Source: Vicingaceae bacterium
GTDB taxonomy: Bacteria > Bacteroidota > Bacteroidia > Flavobacteriales_E > Vicingaceae
Length of the DNA: 64,000 nucleotides
NCBI GenBank assembly: GCA_018402765.1
Contig: JAGYIE010000002.1
Coordinates: 434,001-498,000, forward strand
Reading direction: 5' to 3'
This document shows, in pieces, positions 10,519 to 19,756 of this stretch; positions within the stretch are counted from its first letter, which is position 1, and every line of letters starts with the position of its first letter. The position numbers were made by a program, and so were the translations under genes. Below the pieces are notes generated by a model. It worked only from the letters and a program-made list of their open reading frames with translations. It did no database searches and was not told the origin of the DNA.

Positions 10519-12279
10519 ATGCGACCAACAATAGTACTATTCAGTATTTTTTCTCTTTTTCTTATTAACCAATCGTTTGCACAAGGCGGTTGGCAGTGGG
10601 CAGCCTCACATGGAGGTGATGTAAGTTCTCCTACAGAAGTTGTAAAGCATTTGCAAACGGACCAATGGGGAAATGTGTACATAGCGGGTAGTATTAATGA
10701 TGTTTTTCAACGGGATAGTGCAGGAAACATCTTATATGGCCCCAACTTTTTCCCTTTAATCCACAATTATGGACAATCTGATATATGGATCGCCAAATAC
10801 AGCCCCACCGGTAAAAAACTATGGCAAGAGTATGCTGGTAGTGGAGGTAGAGATGGAGTTGGTGATTTTGTTACTGATAAAGATGGGAATACTTATTTAA
10901 TTGGCTTCTTATCTAGCCATCTAACAAGACCCGCCTATACGTTTAATCAAATTTTAATGCCAATAGATTCATTAGGTACGTTTATTGCCAAATTAGACTC
11001 TGGGGGTACTTTACAATGGCATAGAACAATGGGGTTTGATACCATCGGAAATATAAAAGCAAATACAGGTGGAGCTGGATTATTTTTAAAAGACAATAAA
11101 TTGTTAGTATTCCTTAATGTTGACCGTCGTAAAGTAATTTTTAATGCGGCTATTTTTGAGGAAGGATGGCATGCAGTAGAGATGGATTTAAATGGAAACT
11201 ACCTTTCTAAAACGAAGTTCCCATTCATCGATTACCAAAGGAGTCCTACTACATTTAAAACAGCAATCGACAATCAAGGCAACTACTTCTTCCATGGTCA
11301 GTTTCCTGGTGATACGCTGTTTTTGGCGAATGATACATTGGTGAAGAACCCATTATATTCTGCGGCAGGTTTAGTGTTAGCGATTGATTCTTTTGGAAAT
11401 TATAAGTGGAGCTTTGTAGGAAATCACACAAAATATGATTCTTTTAATGATGCTGTAATTATTGGAGATACCATCTTTGTTTCAGCAGAGGCCACTTCTT
11501 TTCAAGTGGATACTGTCAGATTTGGAGATGGTAAATACAAGCCAGTGGGTCAATCATTGCAGGAAAGTATTTTATTATTATTTGACATCAATACAGAGAA
11601 GGTAATAGGTTTAAGACATAATATAGGTAAGAATAATTTATACTCTCAAAGTTTTGGTGTAGCTGCGAATGCTGATTTTATGGCTATCAGTGGTAAGTTT
11701 GATCACAAAATGACTTTTTCTGGTACAACTGATTATTTAGAAAGTATCAGTAAGTCTAGTGGAAGCATTAACTCAGACGCATTTTTTGCCCTATTCGATC
11801 GTCAAGGAAACTACCTTTGTGAAGATATGCTGTATACTCTTGGCAATGTAGATGGTATTCAAAAAATGACTTTTGTAGATTCTAGTATCTACGTAGCAGG
11901 TTTTTTTAATGATACCCTATTTGTGCAAGGAGATACACTTATAGCCAGTGGCAGTAACGATGTGTTTTTAGCCCGCTATGATTTACCGTGTGATAAAGGA
12001 ATTACCGTTGGCATAGAGGAAAATAGTAACTTCATTAAAGCCGAGAATGGGGTGTTGGTGTACCCAAACCCATCAAATGGGTTTACTAATCTAATTGGTA
12101 AGCCGGTCAATAACACGGCTATGCTTATTGATGTCAGTGGTAAAGTAGTAAAAACCGTTCCTCTAGATATAAATGCTATTCAACAACCCATTAATTTACA
12201 GGAAGTAAAAAGTGGTGTTTATTTTTTAACCATTATCGGAAATAAAGGTAAACAGGTGTTAAAACTAATTAGAGAGTAA
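10519..12279 (+). CDS. Secreted beta-propeller-like (SBBP-type) protein with T9SS type A sorting domain
   Basis: Signal peptide; repeated DxxGNxY motifs (TDQWGNVYIAGS, TDKDGNTYLIGF, IDNQGNYFFHGQ); C-terminus YPNPSNGFTNLI...GVYFLTIIGNKGKQVLKLIRE; 5-bp gap to previous gene. Confidence 0.85.
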   Translation: MRPTIVLFSIFSLFLINQSFAQGGWQWAASHGGDVSSPTEVVKHLQTDQWGNVYIAGSINDVFQRDSAGNILYGPNFFPLIHNYGQSDIWIAKYSPTGKKLWQEYAGSGGRDGVGDFVTDKDGNTYLIGFLSSHLTRPAYTFNQILMPIDSLGTFIAKLDSGGTLQWHRTMGFDTIGNIKANTGGAGLFLKDNKLLVFLNVDRRKVIFNAAIFEEGWHAVEMDLNGNYLSKTKFPFIDYQRSPTTFKTAIDNQGNYFFHGQFPGDTLFLANDTLVKNPLYSAAGLVLAIDSFGNYKWSFVGNHTKYDSFNDAVIIGDTIFVSAEATSFQVDTVRFGDGKYKPVGQSLQESILLLFDINTEKVIGLRHNIGKNNLYSQSFGVAANADFMAISGKFDHKMTFSGTTDYLESISKSSGSINSDAFFALFDRQGNYLCEDMLYTLGNVDGIQKMTFVDSSIYVAGFFNDTLFVQGDTLIASGSNDVFLARYDLPCDKGITVGIEENSNFIKAENGVLVYPNPSNGFTNLIGKPVNNTAMLIDVSGKVVKTVPLDINAIQQPINLQEVKSGVYFLTIIGNKGKQVLKLIRE

Positions 12280-12298
12280 TTTTAAAATAATGCTTTGT

Positions 12299-12826
12299 TT
12301 ACGCAGCTTTCTCTATTTGATACTTCAAGACGCGCTCCCAACTTAATTTAAACCATTCAGTGTAGCTATTGGGGTTTGCTCGCAAATCAGCATCTAACTC
12401 TTTAGGGCATATCCATTTCCAAGCATTTACCTCATCAGTATTAATATTGGGTTGCTCGTCATAGTGCCCAATGAAAACATGATCATATTCATGCTCTACC
12501 AATCCGTTTGAAAACTCTGCACGATAAATGAACTGAAATATTTCTTCCATTTCACAATCAAATCCCATCTCCTCATTTAACCGTCTTTGGGCGGCCTCTA
12601 TGCAGGTTTCTCCAATTTGCTGATGACTACAGCAGGTATTTGTCCATAACCCCGGAGAATGATACTTGGATAATGCTCGTTGATGAATCATTAGTTGACC
12701 TTGATTATTAAAAATGAAAACAGAAAAAGCTCTATGAAGGAGGCCCTTTTCATGTGCCTCCAACTTTTCCATTACCCCTATTTGGTGATCGTTTTTATCA
12801 ACTAATATTACATGTGGCTTAACCAT
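12299..12826 (-). CDS. idi: Isopentenyl-diphosphate delta-isomerase (type I, Nudix-like)
   Basis: HRAFSVFIFNNQGQLMIHQRALSKYHSPGLWTNTCCSHQ and Nudix-like EAAQRRLNEEMGFDCE. Confidence 0.93.
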   Translation of the reverse strand: MVKPHVILVDKNDHQIGVMEKLEAHEKGLLHRAFSVFIFNNQGQLMIHQRALSKYHSPGLWTNTCCSHQQIGETCIEAAQRRLNEEMGFDCEMEEIFQFIYRAEFSNGLVEHEYDHVFIGHYDEQPNINTDEVNAWKWICPKELDADLRANPNSYTEWFKLSWERVLKYQIEKAA

Positions 12827-13663
12827 CTACAATAAGTTAAAGCTATGTTTGATATACGAGCTTACTAACAACTGGTATTTCTTATTGTTCGGAATGCGAA
12901 TACGTTCACTCAAAATAGTGGTAGAAGGTGTAGCTTGAATCTTTCTAAAAAGTGCATAATAGTAAACATATGCCGTATAAACACCAAAACGAGCATTGGA
13001 AGGCAATTGCTTAATTCCAATATACGCCTCTTTTAAATCTTTATCTATATCTACTTCTATAGTTTTTTTGCTTTCTTCGGTAAATGTATTTAAATCTATT
13101 CCGGGAAAATAACTCCTCCCCATTTCTTTAAAATCAGCTTTTAAATCTCTTAAAAAATTAATTTTTTGAAAAGCTGCTCCAAGTTTCATAGCTGAAGGTT
13201 TTAATGCATGGTATTCTGTATCATTTCCTTGACAAAATACGCGCAAACACATTAGACCTACTACTTCTGCAGAACCCAAAATATACTTTTCGAAGCTCGC
13301 TTGATCATGCTCTTTTTGCTCCAAATCCATTTCCATACTATGAAGAAAAGAATCAATAAGACTACGCTCTATATTAAACTCATTTACAGCCAATTGAAAA
13401 GCATGTAATACAGGATTTAAGCTAATTTTTTGCTCAATTGCTTTGTAAGTGTCTGCCCTAAATTCGTCTAATAATTCTTTTTTACTGAAGTCATGAAAAG
13501 TATCTACGATTTCATCTGCCAAACGCACAAATCCATAAATACTATATATTGGTTCATGAATCTTTTTGTCTAGCATATAGATTCCCAAAGAAAAAGAAGT
13601 ACTGTAGGCATTGGTGACTTGCCTACTAATCTTAAACGAAATATTATCATAAATCGATTTCAT
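12827..13663 (-). CDS. crtB: Phytoene/squalene synthase family protein
   Basis: YGFVRLADEIVDTF aspartate-rich motif; KLGAAFQKINFLRDLKADF. Confidence 0.92.
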   Translation of the reverse strand: MKSIYDNISFKISRQVTNAYSTSFSLGIYMLDKKIHEPIYSIYGFVRLADEIVDTFHDFSKKELLDEFRADTYKAIEQKISLNPVLHAFQLAVNEFNIERSLIDSFLHSMEMDLEQKEHDQASFEKYILGSAEVVGLMCLRVFCQGNDTEYHALKPSAMKLGAAFQKINFLRDLKADFKEMGRSYFPGIDLNTFTEESKKTIEVDIDKDLKEAYIGIKQLPSNARFGVYTAYVYYYALFRKIQATPSTTILSERIRIPNNKKYQLLVSSYIKHSFNLL

Positions 13664-13667
13664 ACTT

Positions 13668-15140
13668 CTAATTTAATCTTTTTTGAATTAATTCGGCAAC
13701 TACCTTCCCTGAGATTAAAGACGGAGGCACACCAGGACCTGGAGTAGTTAACTGCCCTGTATAGAATAAATTTTCTACTTTAGGGTTAATCATCGAAGGT
13801 TTGAAAATAGCGGTTTGTTTTAATGTATTTGCTAAACCATAAGCGTTGCCTTTAAAAGCATGATAATCGTCCTTAAAATCCGCGTGTGCATACGATCTAT
13901 TGTATACTAAGTTTGCTCTAAAAGAATGTCCTAAAAGTTTTTCCATGCGATCAAAAACTACTTCTAAATATTCTTTTCTGTGCATTTCAGTATCTATTAA
14001 ATCCGGGGCAGTAGGAATTAAAATAAATAAATTTTCACCTTGTACAGGAGCTACTGTTGGATCAAGTTTTGATGGACAAGAAACGTAAAATAATGGCTTT
14101 GTTGGCCATTTTGGATCCTCATAAATTTCTTCAGCATGAACAGAAAAAGACTCATCAAAAAATAAATTGTGGTGCTGCAAGCCTTCTATCTTTTTATCAA
14201 ACCCTAAGTAGTAAATTAAACTAGAGGGAGCCATTGTTCGAGTGTCCCAGTAATTTTTGTCGTATCTGCGGTATTCTTCAGGTAAAAGATGTTGCTCTAC
14301 ATGATGGTAATCTGCTCCAGCAACGACTCCATCAAATTCAAACAAATTTCCATTGGCTCTGAAAGAAGAAACTCGTTTTTGATCAATAGTTAATTCTGTA
14401 ACCTCTGCATTTAAGTGAAACTTTACACCAAGGCTTTTAGCCAGAGCAGTCATTCCTTCGACGATTTTATGCATTCCTCCATCAGGATACCAAGTCCCTA
14501 ACTTAATGTCTGCATAATTCATTAAACTATATAATGCAGGGGTTTTTGACGGTTTTGCTCCTAAAAACAAAACCGGAAATTCCATCAATTCAATAATATT
14601 GGGGTTGGTGAAATACTTTCTAACATGACTACTGAAAGAACTAAACAAATTTAAACGAAGAGAACCGACAATCACTCTCCAATCAATAAACTCTGTTATG
14701 GAAAGAGATGGTTTCGTCACCAAGTCATTTATTCCAACTTCATATTTATATTGTGCATCTGCTAAAAATCTGTCTAACTGATTGCCTGCACCTTTTTCTT
14801 TCGTTTCTAATAAATGTTTAAACGCTGTGTAGTCTGCAGGTATATTCCATTTTTCACCATTTTGAAAGTAAATAGTGTACGACGGATCAAGTCGAATTAG
14901 TTTATAATAATCAGACGCTTTTTTACCAAAGTCACTAAAAAATGACTCAAACACATCTGGCATCCAATACCAACTTGGACCCATGTCAAATTTAAAACCT
15001 TCAGCAGAGAATTGTCTAGCCCTACCTCCAGTTTGCTCATTTTTCTCAAAAACTTCTACTTCGTAACCTGCCTTAGCCAAATAAGAAGCAGCTGAAAGGG
15101 AAGAAAATCCGGAACCTATTACAGCAATACGTTTTGTCAT
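13668..15140 (-). CDS. crtI: Phytoene desaturase (CrtI family)
   Basis: IAVIGSGFSSLSAASYLAKAGYEVEVFEKNEQTGGRARQF; C-terminal LFYTGQLTTPGPGVPPSLISGKVVAELI. Confidence 0.94.
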   Translation of the reverse strand: MTKRIAVIGSGFSSLSAASYLAKAGYEVEVFEKNEQTGGRARQFSAEGFKFDMGPSWYWMPDVFESFFSDFGKKASDYYKLIRLDPSYTIYFQNGEKWNIPADYTAFKHLLETKEKGAGNQLDRFLADAQYKYEVGINDLVTKPSLSITEFIDWRVIVGSLRLNLFSSFSSHVRKYFTNPNIIELMEFPVLFLGAKPSKTPALYSLMNYADIKLGTWYPDGGMHKIVEGMTALAKSLGVKFHLNAEVTELTIDQKRVSSFRANGNLFEFDGVVAGADYHHVEQHLLPEEYRRYDKNYWDTRTMAPSSLIYYLGFDKKIEGLQHHNLFFDESFSVHAEEIYEDPKWPTKPLFYVSCPSKLDPTVAPVQGENLFILIPTAPDLIDTEMHRKEYLEVVFDRMEKLLGHSFRANLVYNRSYAHADFKDDYHAFKGNAYGLANTLKQTAIFKPSMINPKVENLFYTGQLTTPGPGVPPSLISGKVVAELIQKRLN

Positions 15141-15150
15141 GTTCTCAAAA

Positions 15151-15654
15151 CTAAGCGTAATCTTCCAAAGCAGATGTTAATTTTTTTCTTGCCAGAAAAA
15201 TTCTACTCTTAACTGTTCCAATAGGCATTTTTAACTCATCAGCGATTTCTTTATACTTATATCCACTGTTATGCATATCAAAAGGAATTCTAACATCATC
15301 GTCTAATCGATCGACTTCTCTCTTTATCTCCTCATATCTTAAGGCAGAGTCAGGCGACTCATCATTTGACGATTTAGGTAAATTTAAGAAATAAGACTCA
15401 TCTGTAGTGTCAATAATTGTCTTTTGCCTTGAGGCTCTTCGATAATTGTTGATAAATGTGTTTTTCATGATGGTGTATAACCAAGCTTTCAAGTTAGAAG
15501 GGTCAACAAACTTATCACGATACTTTAACGCTTTTAATAAAGTTTCTTGTAAAAGGTCATTCGCATCTTCATTATCAGCTGTTAATTTTAATGCAAAAAA
15601 CTTCAACGGATTTTGAAGGGAAACTATTTGATTATTAAATTCTATTGCTGTCAT
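15151..15654 (-). CDS. RNA polymerase sigma-70 family (ECF-type) sigma factor, first gene of the crt operon
   Basis: NDLLQETLLKALKYRDKF; region 4 YKEIADELKMPIGTVKSRIFLARKKL; 10-bp gap to crtI. Confidence 0.92.
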   Translation of the reverse strand: MTAIEFNNQIVSLQNPLKFFALKLTADNEDANDLLQETLLKALKYRDKFVDPSNLKAWLYTIMKNTFINNYRRASRQKTIIDTTDESYFLNLPKSSNDESPDSALRYEEIKREVDRLDDDVRIPFDMHNSGYKYKEIADELKMPIGTVKSRIFLARKKLTSALEDYA

Positions 15655-15655
15655 T

Positions 15656-15686
15656 TTGTTGAACTTTAGTTTATTTTGTTCAACAA
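15656..15686. promoter_or_regulatory. 31-bp interrupted palindrome TTGTTGAAC-N13-GTTCAACAA upstream of ECF sigma/crt operon
   Basis: Perfect 9-bp arms at 15656-15664 and 15678-15686; adjacent TACATTTG (minus strand, 15684-15691) fits a Bacteroidota -7 box; further palindrome ATGTTGCAACAT at 15713-15724. Confidence 0.5.
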
Positions 15687-15816
15687 ATGTATGGATTAAT
15701 TAAACACAATAAATGTTGCAACATGAATTTCATTCCTGAAATAATGTTAATATTTAATTAAATTTGGTTTATAAGTTTGATTTTTAATTATTTATATTGT
15801 TTAATAAATCTTTATT

Positions 15817-16710
15817 TTAATTAAACAACATTGCCTTTTCAAGGTGTTTTATAAACCCAGACGCCTTTTTAAAGGTTTTCACATTGGATGGAAACTTTAA
15901 TGGAGTATGCTCGATTTGAAACCCTGAAACAATTACATTTTTCCCTTTTGCGTCTTTGCCTAATTGATTAATATATTGTTGCAGCTCTTCAGGATCCATA
16001 GGTGCTGTAAAAGAACCCACAACATAATTAACTGCAGGATGATCTTTAAGAATCTTCTGAACATCTTTGTACGGAACAAACTGCCCTAAATAATAAACTT
16101 TATGTCCTCTGCTTTTGATTGCATAATACAAAAACAAGAGGCCAAGTTCATGCATTTCGTGCTCAGGAAGGTATAACAAAAAGGTTCGTGCTTCAGGATG
16201 AACGGCTTTACATTGATCTATTGCGACAATTAATTTCTGGCGAATTAGATGACTTATAAAGTGCTCTTGTGCAGGAGAAATACTGTCTGTAAGCCATAAA
16301 GAACCCACCTTAGTTAGAAAAGGGTAAATTATTTGAATCATTGTATTTTCCATTCCCAATTCTAGAACAAATTCTTCCATTTTCCTAACAAAAGCGGCTT
16401 CATCCAAATCCATTAAGGGCTCTAAAAGGCTATCTATTTTAAAAACAGTGGCTGTGTCTGTATCTAAGTGAACTGCCACTTTCCTTGAAATTTCCTCGTG
16501 GGTAAATCCCGCGATTTTAGAAATTTTTATTCCTGCTCTGTTTAATATCGAAATATTTAGCAGCCTCTTTAATTGATCATCATTGTACAAGCGAAAATTG
16601 GTTTCTGTTCGGTCAGGTTGTATAAGATCATATCGCTTCTCCCATATTCTAATCGTGTGAGCCTTAATGCCAGTAAGCTTTTCTAAATCTTTAATAGTAT
16701 ACTTTGCCAT
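15817..16710 (-). CDS. MerR-type transcriptional regulator with B12-binding domain (CarH/LitR-like)
   Basis: MAKYTIKDLEKLTGIKAHTIRIWEKRYDLIQPDRTETNFRLYNDDQL HTH; WLTDSISPAQEH = Wx9EH; EMHELG = ExHxxG. Start taken as internal Met (CAT 16708-16710). Confidence 0.9.
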   Translation of the reverse strand: MAKYTIKDLEKLTGIKAHTIRIWEKRYDLIQPDRTETNFRLYNDDQLKRLLNISILNRAGIKISKIAGFTHEEISRKVAVHLDTDTATVFKIDSLLEPLMDLDEAAFVRKMEEFVLELGMENTMIQIIYPFLTKVGSLWLTDSISPAQEHFISHLIRQKLIVAIDQCKAVHPEARTFLLYLPEHEMHELGLLFLYYAIKSRGHKVYYLGQFVPYKDVQKILKDHPAVNYVVGSFTAPMDPEELQQYINQLGKDAKGKNVIVSGFQIEHTPLKFPSNVKTFKKASGFIKHLEKAMLFN

Positions 16711-16728
16711 TATAAAATTTACTAATTC

Positions 16729-16749
16729 GTTTGAATAAAAATCAAACAA
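16729..16749. promoter_or_regulatory. Inverted repeat GTTTGA-N7-TCAAACAA upstream of merR/carH-like gene
   Basis: Minus strand TTGTTTGATTTTTATTCAAAC, 18/21 identical to plus-strand 4684-4704. Confidence 0.4.
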
Positions 16750-16835
16750 TGATTAATTAAAAATGTTTAATGATACCAATAAACAGATGTTATATTATTT
16801 GTCGTCTATTGAGTATCTCTTTGTAATTTTGATTT

Positions 16836-18644
16836 ATGCCAAACGATTACCTAAAATCACTAATTCAAAGTGCTCCAAAAAAACCTGGAGTTTATCAATA
16901 TTTTGATTCGGAAGGAGTGGTAATATATGTCGGTAAGGCAAAAAGTTTAAAAAATCGAGTAACCTCATACTTTAATAAGGACAAGCATGAAAGTGGGAAG
17001 ACTAGAGTGCTGGTAAAGAAGATTGCGGATATTAAGTACATAATAGTAGAGACGGAATTAGACGCTCTTTTACTTGAAAACAATCTAATTAAAAAGTATC
17101 AGCCTAGGTATAATGTCTTATTAAAAGATGACAAAACATTTCCATGGATTTGCATTAAAAATGAACGATTCCCGCGAGTCTTTCCTACACGAACAAAAGT
17201 AAAAGATGGCTCTGAATATTATGGTCCTTATGCCTCTGTTAAAATGATGAATACCGTTCTAGAACTAATACGGAAGCTCTATCCTATTAGAACCTGTAAC
17301 TATGCTTTATCTGCTGAAAATATTACTTTATTTAAATTTAAAACATGTTTAGAATATCACATTGGCAACTGCTTAGGTCCTTGTGAAGGAATGCAAGATG
17401 AAATTGACTATAACTTTAGTATCAAAGAGATAAGAAATATTATAAAAGGGAATGTTTCAGATATCAGCAGAACACTTCGAGAACAAATGAAGCAATATGC
17501 GGAAGCCCTTGATTATGAAAGTGCGCATAAATTAAAAGTTAAATTGGACGCACTAGAAAAATTCCAAAACAGAAGCACTGTCGTTAGCCCTAGCATTAAC
17601 AATGTAGATGTTTTCTCGATTCAAAGTGATGAAAAATATGGATTTGTCAACTACATGAAAGTTGTTAACGGTGCAATTGTGCAGGCGCATACTGTAGAAC
17701 TAAAAAAGAAACTAGAGGAGACAGATGAAGAGCTACTCGCCATCGGGATTTTAGAGTTAAGAGAGCGGTATGACTCTGATTCGAAAGAAATTATTGTTCC
17801 TCTTGAATTGGATTTTAATGTCCCAAACTCTTACTATACGTTGCCTCAAAGAGGAGATAAAAAGAAACTGTTGGAACTCTCTGAAAGAAATGCCAAATTC
17901 TATAGAATAGAACATAACCGACAAGCTGAACGAAAAGACCCTGAAAGGCATACCAATAGAATTCTAGAGCAAATCAAATCAGACTTACGACTAAAAGAAT
18001 TGCCTCGGCATATTGAATGTTTTGATAACTCTAACATCCAAGGGACGAATCCAGTAGCGGCCTGTGTGGTTTTTAAAAATGCCAAATCTTCTAAAAAGGA
18101 TTATCGTCATTTTAACATCAAAACAGTTAAAGGTCCTGATGATTTTGCATCAATGGAAGAGGTCGTTTACAGGAGATATAAACGGCTTATAGAAGAGGGT
18201 GAGCCACTACCTCAACTCGTTGTTATAGATGGAGGTAAAGGTCAATTAGGTGCCTCGCTTAAAGCTTTAGAAAAGCTTGATTTGCGAGGCAAAATTGCAA
18301 TAGTAGGAATAGCCAAACGTTTAGAAGAAATTTTCTTTCCAGGAGATTCTCTACCTCTCTACTTGAAGAAAACCTCCGAAAGTTTAAAAGTAATTCAACA
18401 ATTAAGAAACGAGGCGCATAGGTTTGGTATTGCACACCACAGAAATCGACGGTCTAAGTCAGCAATAAAGTCTGAGTTATTCGAAATTAAAGGTATAGGA
18501 GAGAAAACAGCAAATGAATTATTGCAGCATTTTAAGTCTGTTAAACGCATAAAAGAAGCAGAGCAAAAAGATTTGGAGGCTGTCATTGGATTTAGCAAAG
18601 CAAAAATAGTCTTTGTCCATTTTCACTCCAAAAAAGACCAATAA
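16836..18644 (+). CDS. uvrC: Excinuclease ABC subunit C
   Basis: PKKPGVYQYFDSEGVVIYVGKAKSLKNRVTSYF GIY-YIG domain; IECFDNSNIQGTNPVAACVVF. Confidence 0.96.
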   Translation: MPNDYLKSLIQSAPKKPGVYQYFDSEGVVIYVGKAKSLKNRVTSYFNKDKHESGKTRVLVKKIADIKYIIVETELDALLLENNLIKKYQPRYNVLLKDDKTFPWICIKNERFPRVFPTRTKVKDGSEYYGPYASVKMMNTVLELIRKLYPIRTCNYALSAENITLFKFKTCLEYHIGNCLGPCEGMQDEIDYNFSIKEIRNIIKGNVSDISRTLREQMKQYAEALDYESAHKLKVKLDALEKFQNRSTVVSPSINNVDVFSIQSDEKYGFVNYMKVVNGAIVQAHTVELKKKLEETDEELLAIGILELRERYDSDSKEIIVPLELDFNVPNSYYTLPQRGDKKKLLELSERNAKFYRIEHNRQAERKDPERHTNRILEQIKSDLRLKELPRHIECFDNSNIQGTNPVAACVVFKNAKSSKKDYRHFNIKTVKGPDDFASMEEVVYRRYKRLIEEGEPLPQLVVIDGGKGQLGASLKALEKLDLRGKIAIVGIAKRLEEIFFPGDSLPLYLKKTSESLKVIQQLRNEAHRFGIAHHRNRRSKSAIKSELFEIKGIGEKTANELLQHFKSVKRIKEAEQKDLEAVIGFSKAKIVFVHFHSKKDQ

Positions 18645-18700
18645 CTAAAATCGATATTTGCCCAAACAACTAAACACTAGCGATATAAAACAGTTTCCAC

Positions 18701-19708
18701 TCAATTTAATTTATCAGTTAGTATCCTCATTTCTATTGCAGGACTAATTTTCTCATATAAAATACGATAAACCGCATCAGCAATTGGAATATCTACACCA
18801 AACTTCGTATTAATTTCAATGACACTTTTTACAGCATAATAACCTTCAGCCGTCATATTCATTTCAAACTGTGCAGACTTTACTGAATATCCTTTGCCTA
18901 CCATACTACCGAATGTTCTATTTCTTGAAAATTGAGAGTATGCCGTTACTAACAAGTCTCCTAGGTAAGCCGAAGATTTTACATCTCTATGTATTGGATT
19001 TACTACATCAACAAATCGTTCTATTTCTTGTATTGCATTTGCGATTAAAACAGCTTGAAAGTTGTCACCATAGCCTAAGCCATGACAAATACCTGCGGCA
19101 ATAGCATAAACATTTTTTAAAACCGCCGAAAGCTCCGTTCCAAATAAATCATCAGAAGTAGAAACCTTAATATAGCGGCACTCAAATAAATTTGACATTA
19201 TTGCTGCCTTTTCTTCATCCTGGCAAGCAAAAGTTAAATAAGAAAGGCGCTCCAATGCCACTTCTTCCGCATGACATGGGCCACAGATAATTCCTATATT
19301 CTCATAAGGCGTACCAAACTCTTTATGAAAATAACGAGCAGGAATTGCATGATATTCTGGAACAATTCCTTTTATAGCAGAAAAAATAACTTTATTTTCT
19401 AACCCTAATGGCCCCTTTCCTTCAAACACATCAGCTAAAAACGCTGCGGGAGTTACCATAACAATCCAATCTGAAGAATCTAACACCTCCACTAAATTAG
19501 TGCTTACTCCTATTTTTTCTTTTTCAAACTGAATAGAAGATAAATAGCGTGGATTATGGTGATATTTATTAATGTAATTTGCTTTATCAGCATTTCTCAT
19601 CCACCAATAGACCTTTCCTTCTATATTATTGCACAGCATTTTAACAATAGCTGTTGCCCAACTTCCCCCGCCAATTACGGCAATATTTTTCGGTTTATTC
19701 AATTCCAT
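18701..19708 (-). CDS. gpsA: NAD(P)H-dependent glycerol-3-phosphate dehydrogenase
   Basis: IAVIGGGSWATAIVKML; KNVYAIAAGICHGLGYGDNFQAVLI. Confidence 0.93.
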   Translation of the reverse strand: MELNKPKNIAVIGGGSWATAIVKMLCNNIEGKVYWWMRNADKANYINKYHHNPRYLSSIQFEKEKIGVSTNLVEVLDSSDWIVMVTPAAFLADVFEGKGPLGLENKVIFSAIKGIVPEYHAIPARYFHKEFGTPYENIGIICGPCHAEEVALERLSYLTFACQDEEKAAIMSNLFECRYIKVSTSDDLFGTELSAVLKNVYAIAAGICHGLGYGDNFQAVLIANAIQEIERFVDVVNPIHRDVKSSAYLGDLLVTAYSQFSRNRTFGSMVGKGYSVKSAQFEMNMTAEGYYAVKSVIEINTKFGVDIPIADAVYRILYEKISPAIEMRILTDKLN

Positions 19709-19756
19709 AGTTAACAAATATAGCTAAAAGCCTTTTGATGCAATAACAAGCTGTTT

